Shown one piece after another: positions 8,029 through 16,217 of a stretch of DNA of 32,474 nt. The position numbers and the translations under genes were made by a program. The DNA comes from Gemmatimonadota bacterium (lineage in GTDB: Bacteria > Gemmatimonadota > Gemmatimonadetes > Longimicrobiales > Gaopeijiaceae). The notes beneath the pieces are model-generated. The model did not search any database. It saw only the letters and a list, made by a program, of their open reading frames with translations, and was not told the origin of the DNA. The stretch is from NCBI GenBank assembly GCA_022822445.1, contig JAJEBR010000010.1, positions 1 through 32,474 of the forward strand. The letters run 5' to 3'. Each line of letters begins with the position of its first letter. Position 1 is the first letter of the stretch.

Positions 8029-9030
8029 ATGGCTGTCATGCGTGACATGATCCCACCGTTCGAGCTCTATCAGCCGACGGAGGTCGAGGACGCCGTGCGA
8101 CTGATACGTCAACACGGCGACAAGGGCTGGGTGCTCGCGGGCGGGCTGGACACCTTCGACTGGTTCAAGGACCGGATCAAGCGGCCGGAGGCGGTGATCG
8201 ACCTCGTCGGCGTGGAGGAGCTCCGGGGGATCTCGGCCGGGGCCGATGGCGGGCTCGAGATCGGGGCGATGACGAGCCTCACCGATGTCGCCGAGAACGC
8301 GGACGTGATGGGACGCTACCCGCTCCTCGCCGAGGCGGCGGGGCTGGTGGCGACGCCGCAGATCCGCAACCAGGGGACGCTGGGCGGGAACATCGTGCAG
8401 GACACGCGCTGCTGGTACTACCGGAGCGGCTGGCCCTGCTACCGAGCCGGGGGCAACGTCTGCTACGCGGCGACCTCCCAGTCCATGAACCGCGAACACT
8501 GCATCATGGGCGCGAGCCGCTGCGTCGCGGTGAGCCCGTCCGACACGGCGCCCGCCCTTGTGGCGCTGGACGCCGAGATGGTGGTGGCCGGCACCTCCGG
8601 CGAGCGCACCTTCGCCGCCGCCGACTTCTTCATCGGCCCCGACATCGACATTGAGCGCATGACGGTGCTGAAGCCCGGCGACCTGCTGGCCCGCATCGTT
8701 CTCCCGGCCCCCTGGGAGGGCGCGCGCTGGTACTTCGAGAAGATCCGCGACCGCAAGTCATGGGACTTCTCGCTGGTGAGCGTCGCGTCGTCGCTGAGGG
8801 TCGAAGGCGGGATGATCCAGGACGCGCGCATCGTCGTGAACAGCGTGGCCCCCTATCCGGTGCGGCTGCGCGCGGTGGAGTCCGCCATTCGCGGCAGGGC
8901 GCCCAGTGAGGACACCGGTCAGATGGCCGGCGAGATCGCGGTCGAGGGCGCACGCACGCTCCGCCACAACGACTACAAGGTCGCGCTCATGCGAAACCTG
9001 GTGAAGCGCTCGATTCGGGATGCGGCGTAG
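8029..9030 (+). CDS. Molybdenum hydroxylase FAD subunit with extra cysteine cluster
   Basis: A 333-residue medium subunit. The FAD-binding domain of the CO dehydrogenase flavoprotein family includes AGGLDTFDWFK (about 37-47) and IRNQGTLGGNI (112-122). It is followed by an insertion holding Cys128, Cys137, Cys145, Cys158 and Cys165. Similar insertions in 4-hydroxybenzoyl-CoA reductase beta and in PaoB bind a [4Fe-4S] cluster, so the same is inferred here. The subunit accepts electrons from the 2Fe-2S protein. The order small-large-medium differs from paoABC (small-medium-large). An aaggag ribosome binding site lies 12 bases after the end of the Mo subunit gene. Confidence 0.92.
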   Translation: MAVMRDMIPPFELYQPTEVEDAVRLIRQHGDKGWVLAGGLDTFDWFKDRIKRPEAVIDLVGVEELRGISAGADGGLEIGAMTSLTDVAENADVMGRYPLLAEAAGLVATPQIRNQGTLGGNIVQDTRCWYYRSGWPCYRAGGNVCYAATSQSMNREHCIMGASRCVAVSPSDTAPALVALDAEMVVAGTSGERTFAAADFFIGPDIDIERMTVLKPGDLLARIVLPAPWEGARWYFEKIRDRKSWDFSLVSVASSLRVEGGMIQDARIVVNSVAPYPVRLRAVESAIRGRAPSEDTGQMAGEIAVEGARTLRHNDYKVALMRNLVKRSIRDAA

Positions 9031-9115
9031 CGGTCGGCGAGGCCCACGACGGGTGCGGGCGGCCGGCGGCGTGCGGATTCGCCCGAGGATCACAGCCACA
9101 AGGAAGCGATGACCC

Positions 9116-9991
9116 ATGGAATTTCTTCGGCGTGCACTGAACCCCTGGGGTGAGAACGTCCCCATCGGGGTTGCGTGGGACCTGATCTGGGCGGCCGTCA
9201 TCATCGGAGCGGTATTCGTCGTGGTCCACGCGCTTCTGGTCCCGAAGAAGCTGCCCGCGGGCGAGATCGACGAGGGGGAGGCGAAGGGTCTGCCGGACCG
9301 GATCCAGCGTCACAAGCCGGGCGCGCGCGGATTCCACTGGACGATGTCCGCGACCATGTTCGCGCTGCTGATCACCGCCTTCTTCCCGGTGATCGGGATC
9401 CAGTTCCCCTGGGTCACCATCCACTGGATCGCCGGGGTGCTCCTCATCCTCACGGTGCTCTACCACATCTACCACGTCTTCGCAAAGCAGGACGTCAGGA
9501 ACATGTGGATCGGGGGCCGCGACGTGAAGGAGGGCGCCCTCGGGCTCCAGGCGGCGCTGCGCCGGCCGGTGAAGCGTCCGCGGGCGGGCAAGTATCCGGT
9601 GGACCAGAAGATGTTCCACCACGCCGCGACGCTGGCCACGCTGGGCGCGGTCGTCACCGGCGTCCTGATGATGTTCCGCGTCGACAATTTCCTCTGGGCG
9701 AGGAACGAGTACATGTTCAGCGACGCGACGTGGGGCTGGATCTACGTGATCCACGGGATCAGCGGAATCGCGCTCATCTTCCTCGTGATCGCGCACGTCT
9801 ACTTCGCGATCCGTCCCGAGAAGCGCTGGATGACCTGGTCGATGATCAACGGCTGGATCACGCGCGACCGCTACCTGGAGAACCACGACCCGGAGCGGTG
9901 GTCGGTGCCGGAGGCGGGTGGGGCGGGGGACGTGGAAGGGTCCGCGGCCGGGGGCGGCACGGGCCAGCCGGCGCTGAGCGACAAGGCGTAG
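9116..9991 (+). CDS. Membrane cytochrome b (formate dehydrogenase gamma / b561-like)
   Basis: A 291-residue protein with an N-terminal membrane helix (about 20-42) and four more hydrophobic helices. Their histidines are placed as heme ligands: FHWTMSATMFALL, IHWIAGVLLILTVLYHIYH, MFHHAATLATLGAVV and IHGISGIALIFLVIAHVYF. This pattern matches di-heme prokaryotic cytochromes b that link periplasmic dehydrogenases to the quinone pool. It follows the FAD subunit by 85 bases and has a good aaggaag ribosome binding site. The inferred role is to take electrons from the exported Mo hydroxylase to quinone, which would give membrane-anchored respiration instead of transfer to oxygen or a soluble cytochrome c. 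Confidence 0.85.
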   Translation: MEFLRRALNPWGENVPIGVAWDLIWAAVIIGAVFVVVHALLVPKKLPAGEIDEGEAKGLPDRIQRHKPGARGFHWTMSATMFALLITAFFPVIGIQFPWVTIHWIAGVLLILTVLYHIYHVFAKQDVRNMWIGGRDVKEGALGLQAALRRPVKRPRAGKYPVDQKMFHHAATLATLGAVVTGVLMMFRVDNFLWARNEYMFSDATWGWIYVIHGISGIALIFLVIAHVYFAIRPEKRWMTWSMINGWITRDRYLENHDPERWSVPEAGGAGDVEGSAAGGGTGQPALSDKA

Positions 9992-10062
9992 CGCACGCTC
10001 GTGAAACCTTTCACAAGCGACGAACTGCAAGGGCGACGCACGCCCGGAGGAGTCGGCAGCAC

Positions 10063-10485
10063 ATGACCCTGGACGACCTGAAGGCCCGCATCAACGCCAT
10101 CGAGGAGGGCTACGAGTTCTTCCTCGCCTACGCGGCCCAGGGGCTGGCGGGCGACCAGGCGGGCAAGAGCGGCGAGCAGGTACGGGGGTACCTGCGCGGC
10201 TTCGAAGAGGCCTTGGACGGCCTTGCAGGGGCTTTCCGGGCCCACCTGCCGGGTGGTGAAGCGGCGACGGCGGGTGGAGATGGCGCCGCGAACGAAGCTG
10301 CGGCCGCCGCCGAGGCCGCACTGGAGGTGCTCCACCGCGACGCCGAAGCCTCCCGCGCGCTGCTGCGGCTTGTCGCGGCCCAGGGCGCCGTATCGTCCCA
10401 GCTGATCGACAACCTCAATGCGTCGATCCACATCCGGGCGCTGCTGACCGACGTGTTCGTGCTCGGGGAATTGGTGGGGGTGTAG
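10063..10485 (+). CDS. Unknown helical protein, last part of the Mo-hydroxylase operon
   Basis: A 140-residue protein that I do not recognise. The ATG at 10063 has a ggaggag ribosome binding site 10-16 bases upstream. The sequence is almost entirely predicted helix: MTLDDLKARINAIEEGYEFFLAYAAQG at the start, an Ala/Gly-rich middle (about 66-85) and a C-terminal part with LIDNLNASIHIRALLTDVF. There is no signal peptide or membrane segment. It lies 71 bases after the cytochrome gene on the same strand, so it may help assemble or regulate the complex; that is context only. Confidence 0.7.
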   Translation: MTLDDLKARINAIEEGYEFFLAYAAQGLAGDQAGKSGEQVRGYLRGFEEALDGLAGAFRAHLPGGEAATAGGDGAANEAAAAAEAALEVLHRDAEASRALLRLVAAQGAVSSQLIDNLNASIHIRALLTDVFVLGELVGV

Positions 10486-10491
10486 GGGACG

Positions 10492-10671
10492 GTGGCTGAC
10501 GAGCGGCGAGTGGGTCGGTACACACCCTTGGAAGCGCTCACGCGCCTCCAGGCGATCCTGCGCGAACGCGGGGTCGATCTGGACCAATGGGGACGCGACC
10601 TCAGGGATGAGCGCGCCGGGGAACGGCGACTGGATGGTGCGAGTCGCCCCCGCCCCTCACCCGATCGATAG
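10492..10671 (+). CDS. Possible small protein after the Mo-hydroxylase operon
   Basis: A GTG-started frame of 59 residues (VADERRVGRYTPLEALTRL...), six bases after the stop of the preceding gene. Most codons end in G or C, as in neighbouring real genes, and the sequence is a plausible amphipathic helix rich in Arg and Glu. Its last 15 bases overlap the end of the convergent FKBP gene. No family is recognised. The short length and non-ATG start leave real doubt; conservation of this frame in relatives would settle it. Confidence 0.4.
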   Translation: MADERRVGRYTPLEALTRLQAILRERGVDLDQWGRDLRDERAGERRLDGASRPRPSPDR

Positions 10672-11142
10672 CAGCGTGATCCGGAAGATCAGAATCGCAT
10701 TGGCCGGCACCGGCCCGCTTCCGCGGCTCCCGTAGCCCAGCGCGGGCGGGATGATGATCAGGCGGATCCCGTCGACCCGCATACCGGTCACGCCCTCGTC
10801 GAACCCGGGCACGACCTGGCCGGCCCCGAGGCGGAAGGGGAACTGGCCGCTGTCGAACAGGGTGCCGTCGGTCAGCCGGCCGGAGTAGCCGACCCGCACA
10901 TCGTCTCCGGCGGCCGCCGGTTCTCCCGTTCCCACCTCGATGTCCTCGTAGTAGAGGCCGGAGGCGGTCCTGGTCATGTTCGCCAGGTCGATCCCCAGCG
11001 ATGCCGCGAACTCGGCGTCTTCGATCGTCTCGGGTCCGGTCATGTCATCTCCTCCGCAGCCAGCCAGGATGAGGGTGATGCCCGCGAGGCCAGCCATTCC
11101 CGGAAGCCGCACGCGGGCCCGTGGCGCAAACCCCCGCGACAT
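10657..11142 (-). CDS. FKBP-type peptidyl-prolyl isomerase lipoprotein
   Basis: A 161-residue protein from the ATG at 11142, chosen because it gives an Arg-rich start, a hydrophobic core and a lipobox (LILAGC, Cys29). A later ATG at 11097 is possible. The FKBP domain covers about 65-161, with VGYSGRLTDGTLFDSG, VVPGFDEGVTGM and IPPALGYGSRG, the segments that line the proline-binding pocket. It would catalyse prolyl isomerisation or act as a chaperone in the periplasm, anchored by lipid. It starts 21 bases after the desaturase gene on the same strand, so the two may be cotranscribed. Confidence 0.9.
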   Translation of the reverse strand: MSRGFAPRARVRLPGMAGLAGITLILAGCGGDDMTGPETIEDAEFAASLGIDLANMTRTASGLYYEDIEVGTGEPAAAGDDVRVGYSGRLTDGTLFDSGQFPFRLGAGQVVPGFDEGVTGMRVDGIRLIIIPPALGYGSRGSGPVPANAILIFRITLLSIG

Positions 11143-11162
11143 CCGCGAGTTGGCCGAACCGC

Positions 11163-12188
11163 TCACGAGTGCGCCGCGGCGGTCCGCAACCGACGGTGCT
11201 CCCTGAACGAGATCAGCTTCCGCCGTCCTTCGTCCCAAAGGGAGAGGCGCAGGGTCTTGAGGCCGTCCCGGAAGGTCATCATCGGGGCCTTCCAGAGCTC
11301 CGGGTTCTCGTCATGGCAGCGCTGGAGCCGGTAGTTCGGAATGCGCGCGCTGAGGTGGTGGACGTGGTGGAGCCCGATGTTCGCCGTGAACCACTGCAGG
11401 ACCCTGGGCAGCTTGAGGAAGGACGAGCCGTGCAGCGCGGCGTCGTAGTAGTCCCAGTCCTCGTGCCAGCGCCAGTAGGCGTCCTCGAACTGGTGCTGTA
11501 CGTAGAAGAGCCACACGCCGAAGGTGCACGCGAGCAGGGTGACCGGCAGCTGAATCATCAGGAAGGGACCGATCCCGATGGTGAACCACGCGGTCGCCAG
11601 GATCGCTGCGATGGCCGCGTTGGTCCACCACACGGAGCGCCACTCGCGCTTCCAGCGCCGGGGCACATCCCACGGGAACCGGTGCTTCACGAGGAAGTGA
11701 AACGCGGCGCCGGGGCCGAAGAGGACCACGGGGTTGCGGTAGATCCGGTATCCCAGACGCTGCATCCAGGACATCTCCTCGTACTCGCGGACGGTGATCG
11801 TGACGATGTCCCCGAAGGTGCGCAGATCGAGGTCCCCCGAGTGTGCGTGATGAATGGCGTGCGTCTTCCGCCAATAGTGGTACGGCGTCAGGGTGAGCAC
11901 ACCGATCACCGACCCCGTGACGCAGGCCAGGCGGCGCGAACGGAAGTACGATCCGTGCCCGCAGTCGTGCTGGAACATGAAGAGCCGCATCAGCAGTCCG
12001 GCGGTGGGGACGGCGAGGATCAGCGTGAGCCAGTAGCCCACGCCGAGGCTCCAGTACATGAGGGCCCACGCGGCGGCGAACAGCACGGCGGTGTGGCCCA
12101 TCTGCCAGGCGCTGAAGCGATTGCTGGGCCCGAAATAGGGCGAGAGGATCCTCTTCCACTGTCGAACTCGGGCGCGGTCCGGTTTCAT
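11163..12188 (-). CDS. Membrane fatty acid desaturase
   Basis: A 341-residue integral membrane di-iron enzyme. The three histidine boxes are complete: HDCGH (74-78), HAIHH (110-114) and HHVHH (274-278). Hydrophobic segments lie around 33-70, 88-102 and 185-225. Enzymes of this family introduce double bonds into acyl chains using oxygen and reduced ferredoxin or cytochrome b5; the chain position cannot be read from the sequence. Length is normal for the family. The gene is first in a probable two-gene unit with the FKBP lipoprotein. Confidence 0.92.
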   Translation of the reverse strand: MKPDRARVRQWKRILSPYFGPSNRFSAWQMGHTAVLFAAAWALMYWSLGVGYWLTLILAVPTAGLLMRLFMFQHDCGHGSYFRSRRLACVTGSVIGVLTLTPYHYWRKTHAIHHAHSGDLDLRTFGDIVTITVREYEEMSWMQRLGYRIYRNPVVLFGPGAAFHFLVKHRFPWDVPRRWKREWRSVWWTNAAIAAILATAWFTIGIGPFLMIQLPVTLLACTFGVWLFYVQHQFEDAYWRWHEDWDYYDAALHGSSFLKLPRVLQWFTANIGLHHVHHLSARIPNYRLQRCHDENPELWKAPMMTFRDGLKTLRLSLWDEGRRKLISFREHRRLRTAAAHS

Positions 12189-12285
12189 GAGCCTTCGGGG
12201 GTGCTCCGGTTGGGGTGATCATGGAGTGTTCGCCCTGTAGGCGCGTTGGTCAAGGGGGCGGCGCCGCGCGGACGTTGCAGGTTCC

Positions 12286-13857
12286 TCACCGCCGCTTCTC
12301 CGGCGTGCCGTACGGGTAGAGCCCGCTGAGGTCTACATTCTCGTACGGCAGAGCGTCGAGGAAGGTGGTGCCCACGAAGGGCCCGGGTGCCTCCACGACC
12401 AGGATGGTGCGCGCGTACCCGGTCTCGTCGAAGCCGCGGCGGAAGTGGACGCGCGACTTGACGACGAAGACGTCGTAGTCGGCGGGATCGATCGTCCCGA
12501 AGCGGAATGCGTCCGGGTAGAGGACCTGTTCGTAGGCCGGGGTGAGGAAGACGACATTGCCGTTGCCGAAGGAGATGGCGGCGATGCGGTCGTAGCCGAA
12601 GCCTTCGCCGAAGTACACCAGCGTGCCGGTGACGCGATGGGGGGAGCCGCCGGAGGGGGTGAAGCCGCCGATCTCATGGTCGAAGGGGTCGCCGGGTTGG
12701 GCGTCGGCCGCCGCGAGGGCTTCGAGGGTGGCGGGAGAGGTGATGGTGCCGTAGAGGACCTTGCCGATGCCGGCCGCCTCGAAGGCGCTCAGGATGTGCG
12801 TGGCGTCGCCGGGGCGGTCGCTGTAGTCGCCGACCGCGACGGGGGTCTCACCGCGTGCAATGGCTGCCGCGACGGTTTGGGCGGCCTGGGTGGGGCGGGG
12901 ATAGCTGCCGAGCGCGAAGTCTTCGCGGACGCGCCACATGAAGTCGTCCATGTCGTCGGCGATCTCGTCCGCGAGGGCCTGGTCGCCGTTGGTCATGACC
13001 TGGATGGTGGCGCCCACGTCGGGCACGTCCGACCAGGGGTAGCCGAAGAAGACGCTCACGTAGGCGTCGTGCTCGCGGGCCTCCCAGCGCCGCGCCCGCT
13101 CCATGATGTCCATTGCGGGGGACTGGCCGGTCCACTGCAGCACGGTGGCGGTGATGATCCCGGGTTTGCGGGTGGCCGTGGTGGGATCGTATTCGCCCCG
13201 CGCGGCGAGCCGCAGGGCGCGGGCCGCGCGTTCGCCCTGGATGTAGGAGTCGTAGTGGGGGAAGCGCTTGGTGACGAAGGAGAAGTCGGCGTGCTCGAGG
13301 AACTCGCCGTCCTCGTTGCCGTGGAGGTCGAAGGTCGCGGCGATGGGGACGTCCGGGCCGACGAGCTCCCGGAACCGCCGGGCGATCTCGGCTTCGGGAC
13401 GGGGGACCTCCCGCACGGCCATCGCCCCGTGCAGCGCGAGAAGGACCCCGTCGACCGGCAGCTGTTCCTCCAGCTCGGCCAGCATGGCGTCCAGGAAATG
13501 CTCGAAGGTCGCCCGTGTGTTCCAGCTGCGCGACGATCCCCCGAAGACCCCGACCGGGGATGTCAGCGGGACGAGCTCCACATCCCCGAATTCACGGACC
13601 CGCTTGACGAAGCCGCCGATGTAGCCGCCGGCGCCGAGCAGCACGTCCCCGGAAACCGGCTCGCTGTAGCGAAGCCAGTCATCGATTTCGGTGTCGCCGC
13701 CGGGGCAGAAGGTGCAGGTCTCGTGCTGGTAGCTCGCGACGGCGAAGCGGAGCGGGGCAGCGTCGTCCCCCGAGGGAGCGCCGCAGGCGAGGAGGATTGC
13801 GGCAATTGCCGCGGAGGCCCGGCCCGGCTTTTTCGATCCTTTGCTGTCCGTTGTCAT
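12286..13857 (-). CDS. M81 family (MlrC-like) metallopeptidase-like lipoprotein
   Basis: A 523-residue protein of the family of MlrC, the enzyme that opens linear peptides from microcystin degradation. Family motifs are SYQHETCTF (42-50), LLALHGAM near 140 and TFDLHGNEDGEF near 175, which hold the probable zinc-binding His and Asp/Glu residues. The C-terminal MlrC domain follows from about 320. The start MTTDSKGSKKPGRASAAIAAILLAC gives a lipobox with Cys25, so it is a lipoprotein. It is the third gene of a minus-strand operon, 25 bases after the TIM-barrel gene. The real substrate is unknown; many relatives lie in catabolic clusters unrelated to microcystin. Confidence 0.88.
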   Translation of the reverse strand: MTTDSKGSKKPGRASAAIAAILLACGAPSGDDAAPLRFAVASYQHETCTFCPGGDTEIDDWLRYSEPVSGDVLLGAGGYIGGFVKRVREFGDVELVPLTSPVGVFGGSSRSWNTRATFEHFLDAMLAELEEQLPVDGVLLALHGAMAVREVPRPEAEIARRFRELVGPDVPIAATFDLHGNEDGEFLEHADFSFVTKRFPHYDSYIQGERAARALRLAARGEYDPTTATRKPGIITATVLQWTGQSPAMDIMERARRWEAREHDAYVSVFFGYPWSDVPDVGATIQVMTNGDQALADEIADDMDDFMWRVREDFALGSYPRPTQAAQTVAAAIARGETPVAVGDYSDRPGDATHILSAFEAAGIGKVLYGTITSPATLEALAAADAQPGDPFDHEIGGFTPSGGSPHRVTGTLVYFGEGFGYDRIAAISFGNGNVVFLTPAYEQVLYPDAFRFGTIDPADYDVFVVKSRVHFRRGFDETGYARTILVVEAPGPFVGTTFLDALPYENVDLSGLYPYGTPEKRR

Positions 13858-13882
13858 GCTCTGGTCGCTCGTCTGTGGTGTT

Positions 13883-15025
13883 CTACGCCAGCGCTTCCCG
13901 CAGCGCCGCGAGGTGCTCGTCGGTCAGCCCGTGCATTTCGAAGGTCGACATGCCCGCGGCGCCGGCGTCCCGGGCGGTCGCCACCGCCTCCGCCAACTGC
14001 GCGGGATCCAGCACGGGCAGATACAGCCCCGCGTTGAGGGGCGTGCCGGGAGTCGGGCCACCCTCGATGTCGCCACCGGCCAGGGCGGCGACCCCTTCGC
14101 GCACCCCGTCGCCGATCCAGGGGATGTCTTCCAGGTAGAAGCTGTGGTAGAGCATGGGGAAGAAGCGGTCCAGCGGCCACTCGTCCCACGCCTGGCGGAC
14201 CAGGGTGCGCGCGATCGTGGGCGTCGGGAAGACCGCAGCGGTGATGGGTTTGCCGTGGGCGTGGACAGCGCTCGCCAGCTCCCGAACCGCGCCCGTCACG
14301 CTGTCCCACCGGAACCGGCGCCACGCCTCATCGGAGGGCGGATCGGGGATCTCCAGCGGATCGCGGCCGTCGATGGCGGCGAACTGCTCGCGGCACACGT
14401 CGCAGTAGCAGAAGTCGAACTCGGGGTGCTCCACGTCCTGCACCAGGTCGTAGGTCTCCCATAGTCCGCGCGGCAGGATCACGTCGCAATGACGCACGTA
14501 GTCGAGGTGGACCCCGTCGATGGCCGGATTCGCAGCCAGCTCGCCAACGCGGCCGCTCAGATACTCCCGCACCGGTGCGCGCGACGGGCACACCCACTTG
14601 TAGTAGCCCACGTAGGGCGGGTGATCGAGGGAGGACTCCAGATTGCGGCTGACCGTGTACCACTCCGGGTGGTTCTCCGTGGCCCAGGCGTCTCCGTTGC
14701 GGTTCATCGTCCAGAACCAGCGGTGGAACTCAAGCCCTTCGGCGTGGGCCGCCCCCGAGACCAGTTCGGTGTCCCCGCCGCCCACCAGCACCGCGTCGAA
14801 CCCGACCTCCCGGAGCCTTGCGAAGCGCCGCCGCCATTCTTCGGCGTCGTAGTCGCGATTACCGTGTACCCAGGTCCAGGCGCTGAAGTCGGGGGCCCGG
14901 TTGTCGGCGGTCCGCCCCGGTTGCCCGCCTTCCTGGGGCGTGCACCCGGACAGGGCGGCGGTGGCAGCTGGCCCCCCCGCCAACGCGGCGGCACCCGCCG
15001 TCTTCAGGAACTCCCGCCGCTTCAT
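13883..15025 (-). CDS. TAT-exported TIM-barrel glycoside hydrolase-like protein
   Basis: A 380-residue protein starting MKRREFLKTAGAAALAGG, a twin-arginine signal with a possible lipid Cys near 28 (ALSGC). The body resembles the GHL10/putative glycoside hydrolase TIM-barrel group: WTWVHGNRDYDAEEW, RLREVGFDAVLVGGGD, then IDGVHLDYVRHCD, where the Asp and Tyr fall in the usual active-site strand. A CYCDVC pair (about 203-208) could bind metal. The start overlaps the stop of the upstream CBM9-like gene by 4 bp (ATGA), showing translational coupling. Glycan cleavage is inferred, not shown. The fold assignment is moderately sure; the exact family is not. Confidence 0.72.
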   Translation of the reverse strand: MKRREFLKTAGAAALAGGPAATAALSGCTPQEGGQPGRTADNRAPDFSAWTWVHGNRDYDAEEWRRRFARLREVGFDAVLVGGGDTELVSGAAHAEGLEFHRWFWTMNRNGDAWATENHPEWYTVSRNLESSLDHPPYVGYYKWVCPSRAPVREYLSGRVGELAANPAIDGVHLDYVRHCDVILPRGLWETYDLVQDVEHPEFDFCYCDVCREQFAAIDGRDPLEIPDPPSDEAWRRFRWDSVTGAVRELASAVHAHGKPITAAVFPTPTIARTLVRQAWDEWPLDRFFPMLYHSFYLEDIPWIGDGVREGVAALAGGDIEGGPTPGTPLNAGLYLPVLDPAQLAEAVATARDAGAAGMSTFEMHGLTDEHLAALREALA

Positions 15026-16047
15026 TGTGCCCCTCCCTCGATGAATCGCACGATCCCCCACATCTCCGGTATGTGCATGTTGATCTCTCCCTGCGGAGAC
15101 CACACCCAGTTGTGCTCCGGGTGCCGGTCCCCGGCCGAGGGTACCCGTTCCCGAAGGTACCCGCCATCGACCGTCACCACCGGCCACTGCACCCGCGAGA
15201 AGTTGATCCGCCATTCGTCGCCGGCCTGCGGCCCGGTCCCCGGCTCGTGCCGACCCCCCTCGGCGGTCGCGTAACGGTCCGTCTCCCTGGGATCGTCCGC
15301 GGCCGCGCCCCCCTCGGGCGGCCTGAACGCCGACCAGGGAATCGCGATCTCGACGGTCCACCCCCTGTCCTCGTCGGAGGGGTCGTTCAGCGTGCCGTCG
15401 AGGGCCACCGCGGTGCGCAGTCCCGCCATGTCCCACCCGATGTTGGCGCTGCCCCTGCGATTGTACGGCCGGGGCAGGAACAGGTCGAATTCGGTGCCCA
15501 GGGCGTTGATCTCGAGCTCGTAGTAGTCGAGCGCGTCCCCATCGGGGTCGATGAAGACTTCGAAGTCGTGCTCGCGGTAGAGGATGGCGTCCCGCTCGGC
15601 GAGTGTCGCCCACAGGTGCGGCTCCTCCAGCTGCGCGGCCACGTAGAGGCAGTCGTCGTCCCAGACGACCTTTGCGCGTGTGTCCCATTGGGGTGCGGGC
15701 CAGTCCTCGCCGCGTATGTCGATGAAGGACTCGGTCCAGGGGGCGACCTGCCAGGCGGAATCGCCGAGCATACCGTCGACGGCCGGCGCGGACACGGCCC
15801 TGGGAGCGTCGTAGGATCTGGGCGCTTCGAGTGACGCCGGAAGTGCGCGCAGTGACGCCACGCCGGCGCCCATGGACTCCGCGCGAGCGCCCAGCGACTC
15901 TGCACGAGCCCGATCGGGATCCTGGGCCACGACAGTCGAACCGGTTCCGCGGAGCACATGGCCCACCCCCACGCCTGCGACCCACAGACCGGCCGCAACG
16001 ATCAGGCGCGCGGGCGCTCTCCAGAGGTTCGGGGCACGGTATCGCAT
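15022..16047 (-). CDS. Secreted CBM9-like carbohydrate-binding protein
   Basis: A 341-residue protein with an N-terminal hydrophobic signal (about 12-40, ending before QDPDRA). The region from about 85 has the CBM9-like pattern: AVSAPAVDGMLGDSAWQVAPW, TRAKVVWDDDCLYVAAQLEEP, HDFEVFIDPDGD and YYELEINALGT, and later GWTVEIAIPWSAF. CBM9-like domains fold as beta-sandwiches and bind sugars. The coiled-looking stretch RAESLGARAESMGA (about 47-60) is a short internal repeat. It is the first gene of the three-gene operon; an aggggcg ribosome binding site precedes the ATG at 16047. With the TIM-barrel partner it suggests handling of a polysaccharide or glycoconjugate. Confidence 0.82.
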   Translation of the reverse strand: MRYRAPNLWRAPARLIVAAGLWVAGVGVGHVLRGTGSTVVAQDPDRARAESLGARAESMGAGVASLRALPASLEAPRSYDAPRAVSAPAVDGMLGDSAWQVAPWTESFIDIRGEDWPAPQWDTRAKVVWDDDCLYVAAQLEEPHLWATLAERDAILYREHDFEVFIDPDGDALDYYELEINALGTEFDLFLPRPYNRRGSANIGWDMAGLRTAVALDGTLNDPSDEDRGWTVEIAIPWSAFRPPEGGAAADDPRETDRYATAEGGRHEPGTGPQAGDEWRINFSRVQWPVVTVDGGYLRERVPSAGDRHPEHNWVWSPQGEINMHIPEMWGIVRFIEGGAQ

Positions 16048-16101
16048 GGTACGCCCCTAACATGACGAATCACCGTCATGCCCACCACCTCACCGCCGGG
16101 C

Positions 16102-16217
16102 CTGCCAGCCAGGGACAGGCCGGGCGCCGGGCGGTGGGGCCTACCAGCGCACGGACAGGCCCACCGCCGGTCGGCCCCGGCCTACCAGCGCATAGACAGA
16201 CTCACCGCCGCGAGGTG
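16102..16217 (-). repeat. Degenerate repeats at and beyond the end of the autotransporter gene
   Basis: The last codons of the autotransporter gene (from 16182, ctaccagcgcatagacagac on the plus strand) recur imperfectly 41 bases further on at 16141 (ctaccagcgcacggacaggc) and more weakly at 16102. The 16141 copy would encode AVGLSVRW followed by a stop, nearly the same as the true end AAVSLSMRW. This looks like an old tandem duplication of the barrel's final strand. Confidence 0.55.

Noticed and set aside
5401-8499. A 1032-codon minus-strand open frame across the Mo-hydroxylase genes
   Set aside because: It is the GC-rich shadow of real genes: the plus strand carries complete family motifs and ribosome binding sites, while this frame is full of Arg, Ala, His and Val without any recognisable domain.
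12445-14037. A 530-codon plus-strand open frame opposite the M81 gene
   Set aside because: It consists of Gly-Val-Asp-rich shadow sequence; the minus strand shows the M81 motifs and a lipobox.
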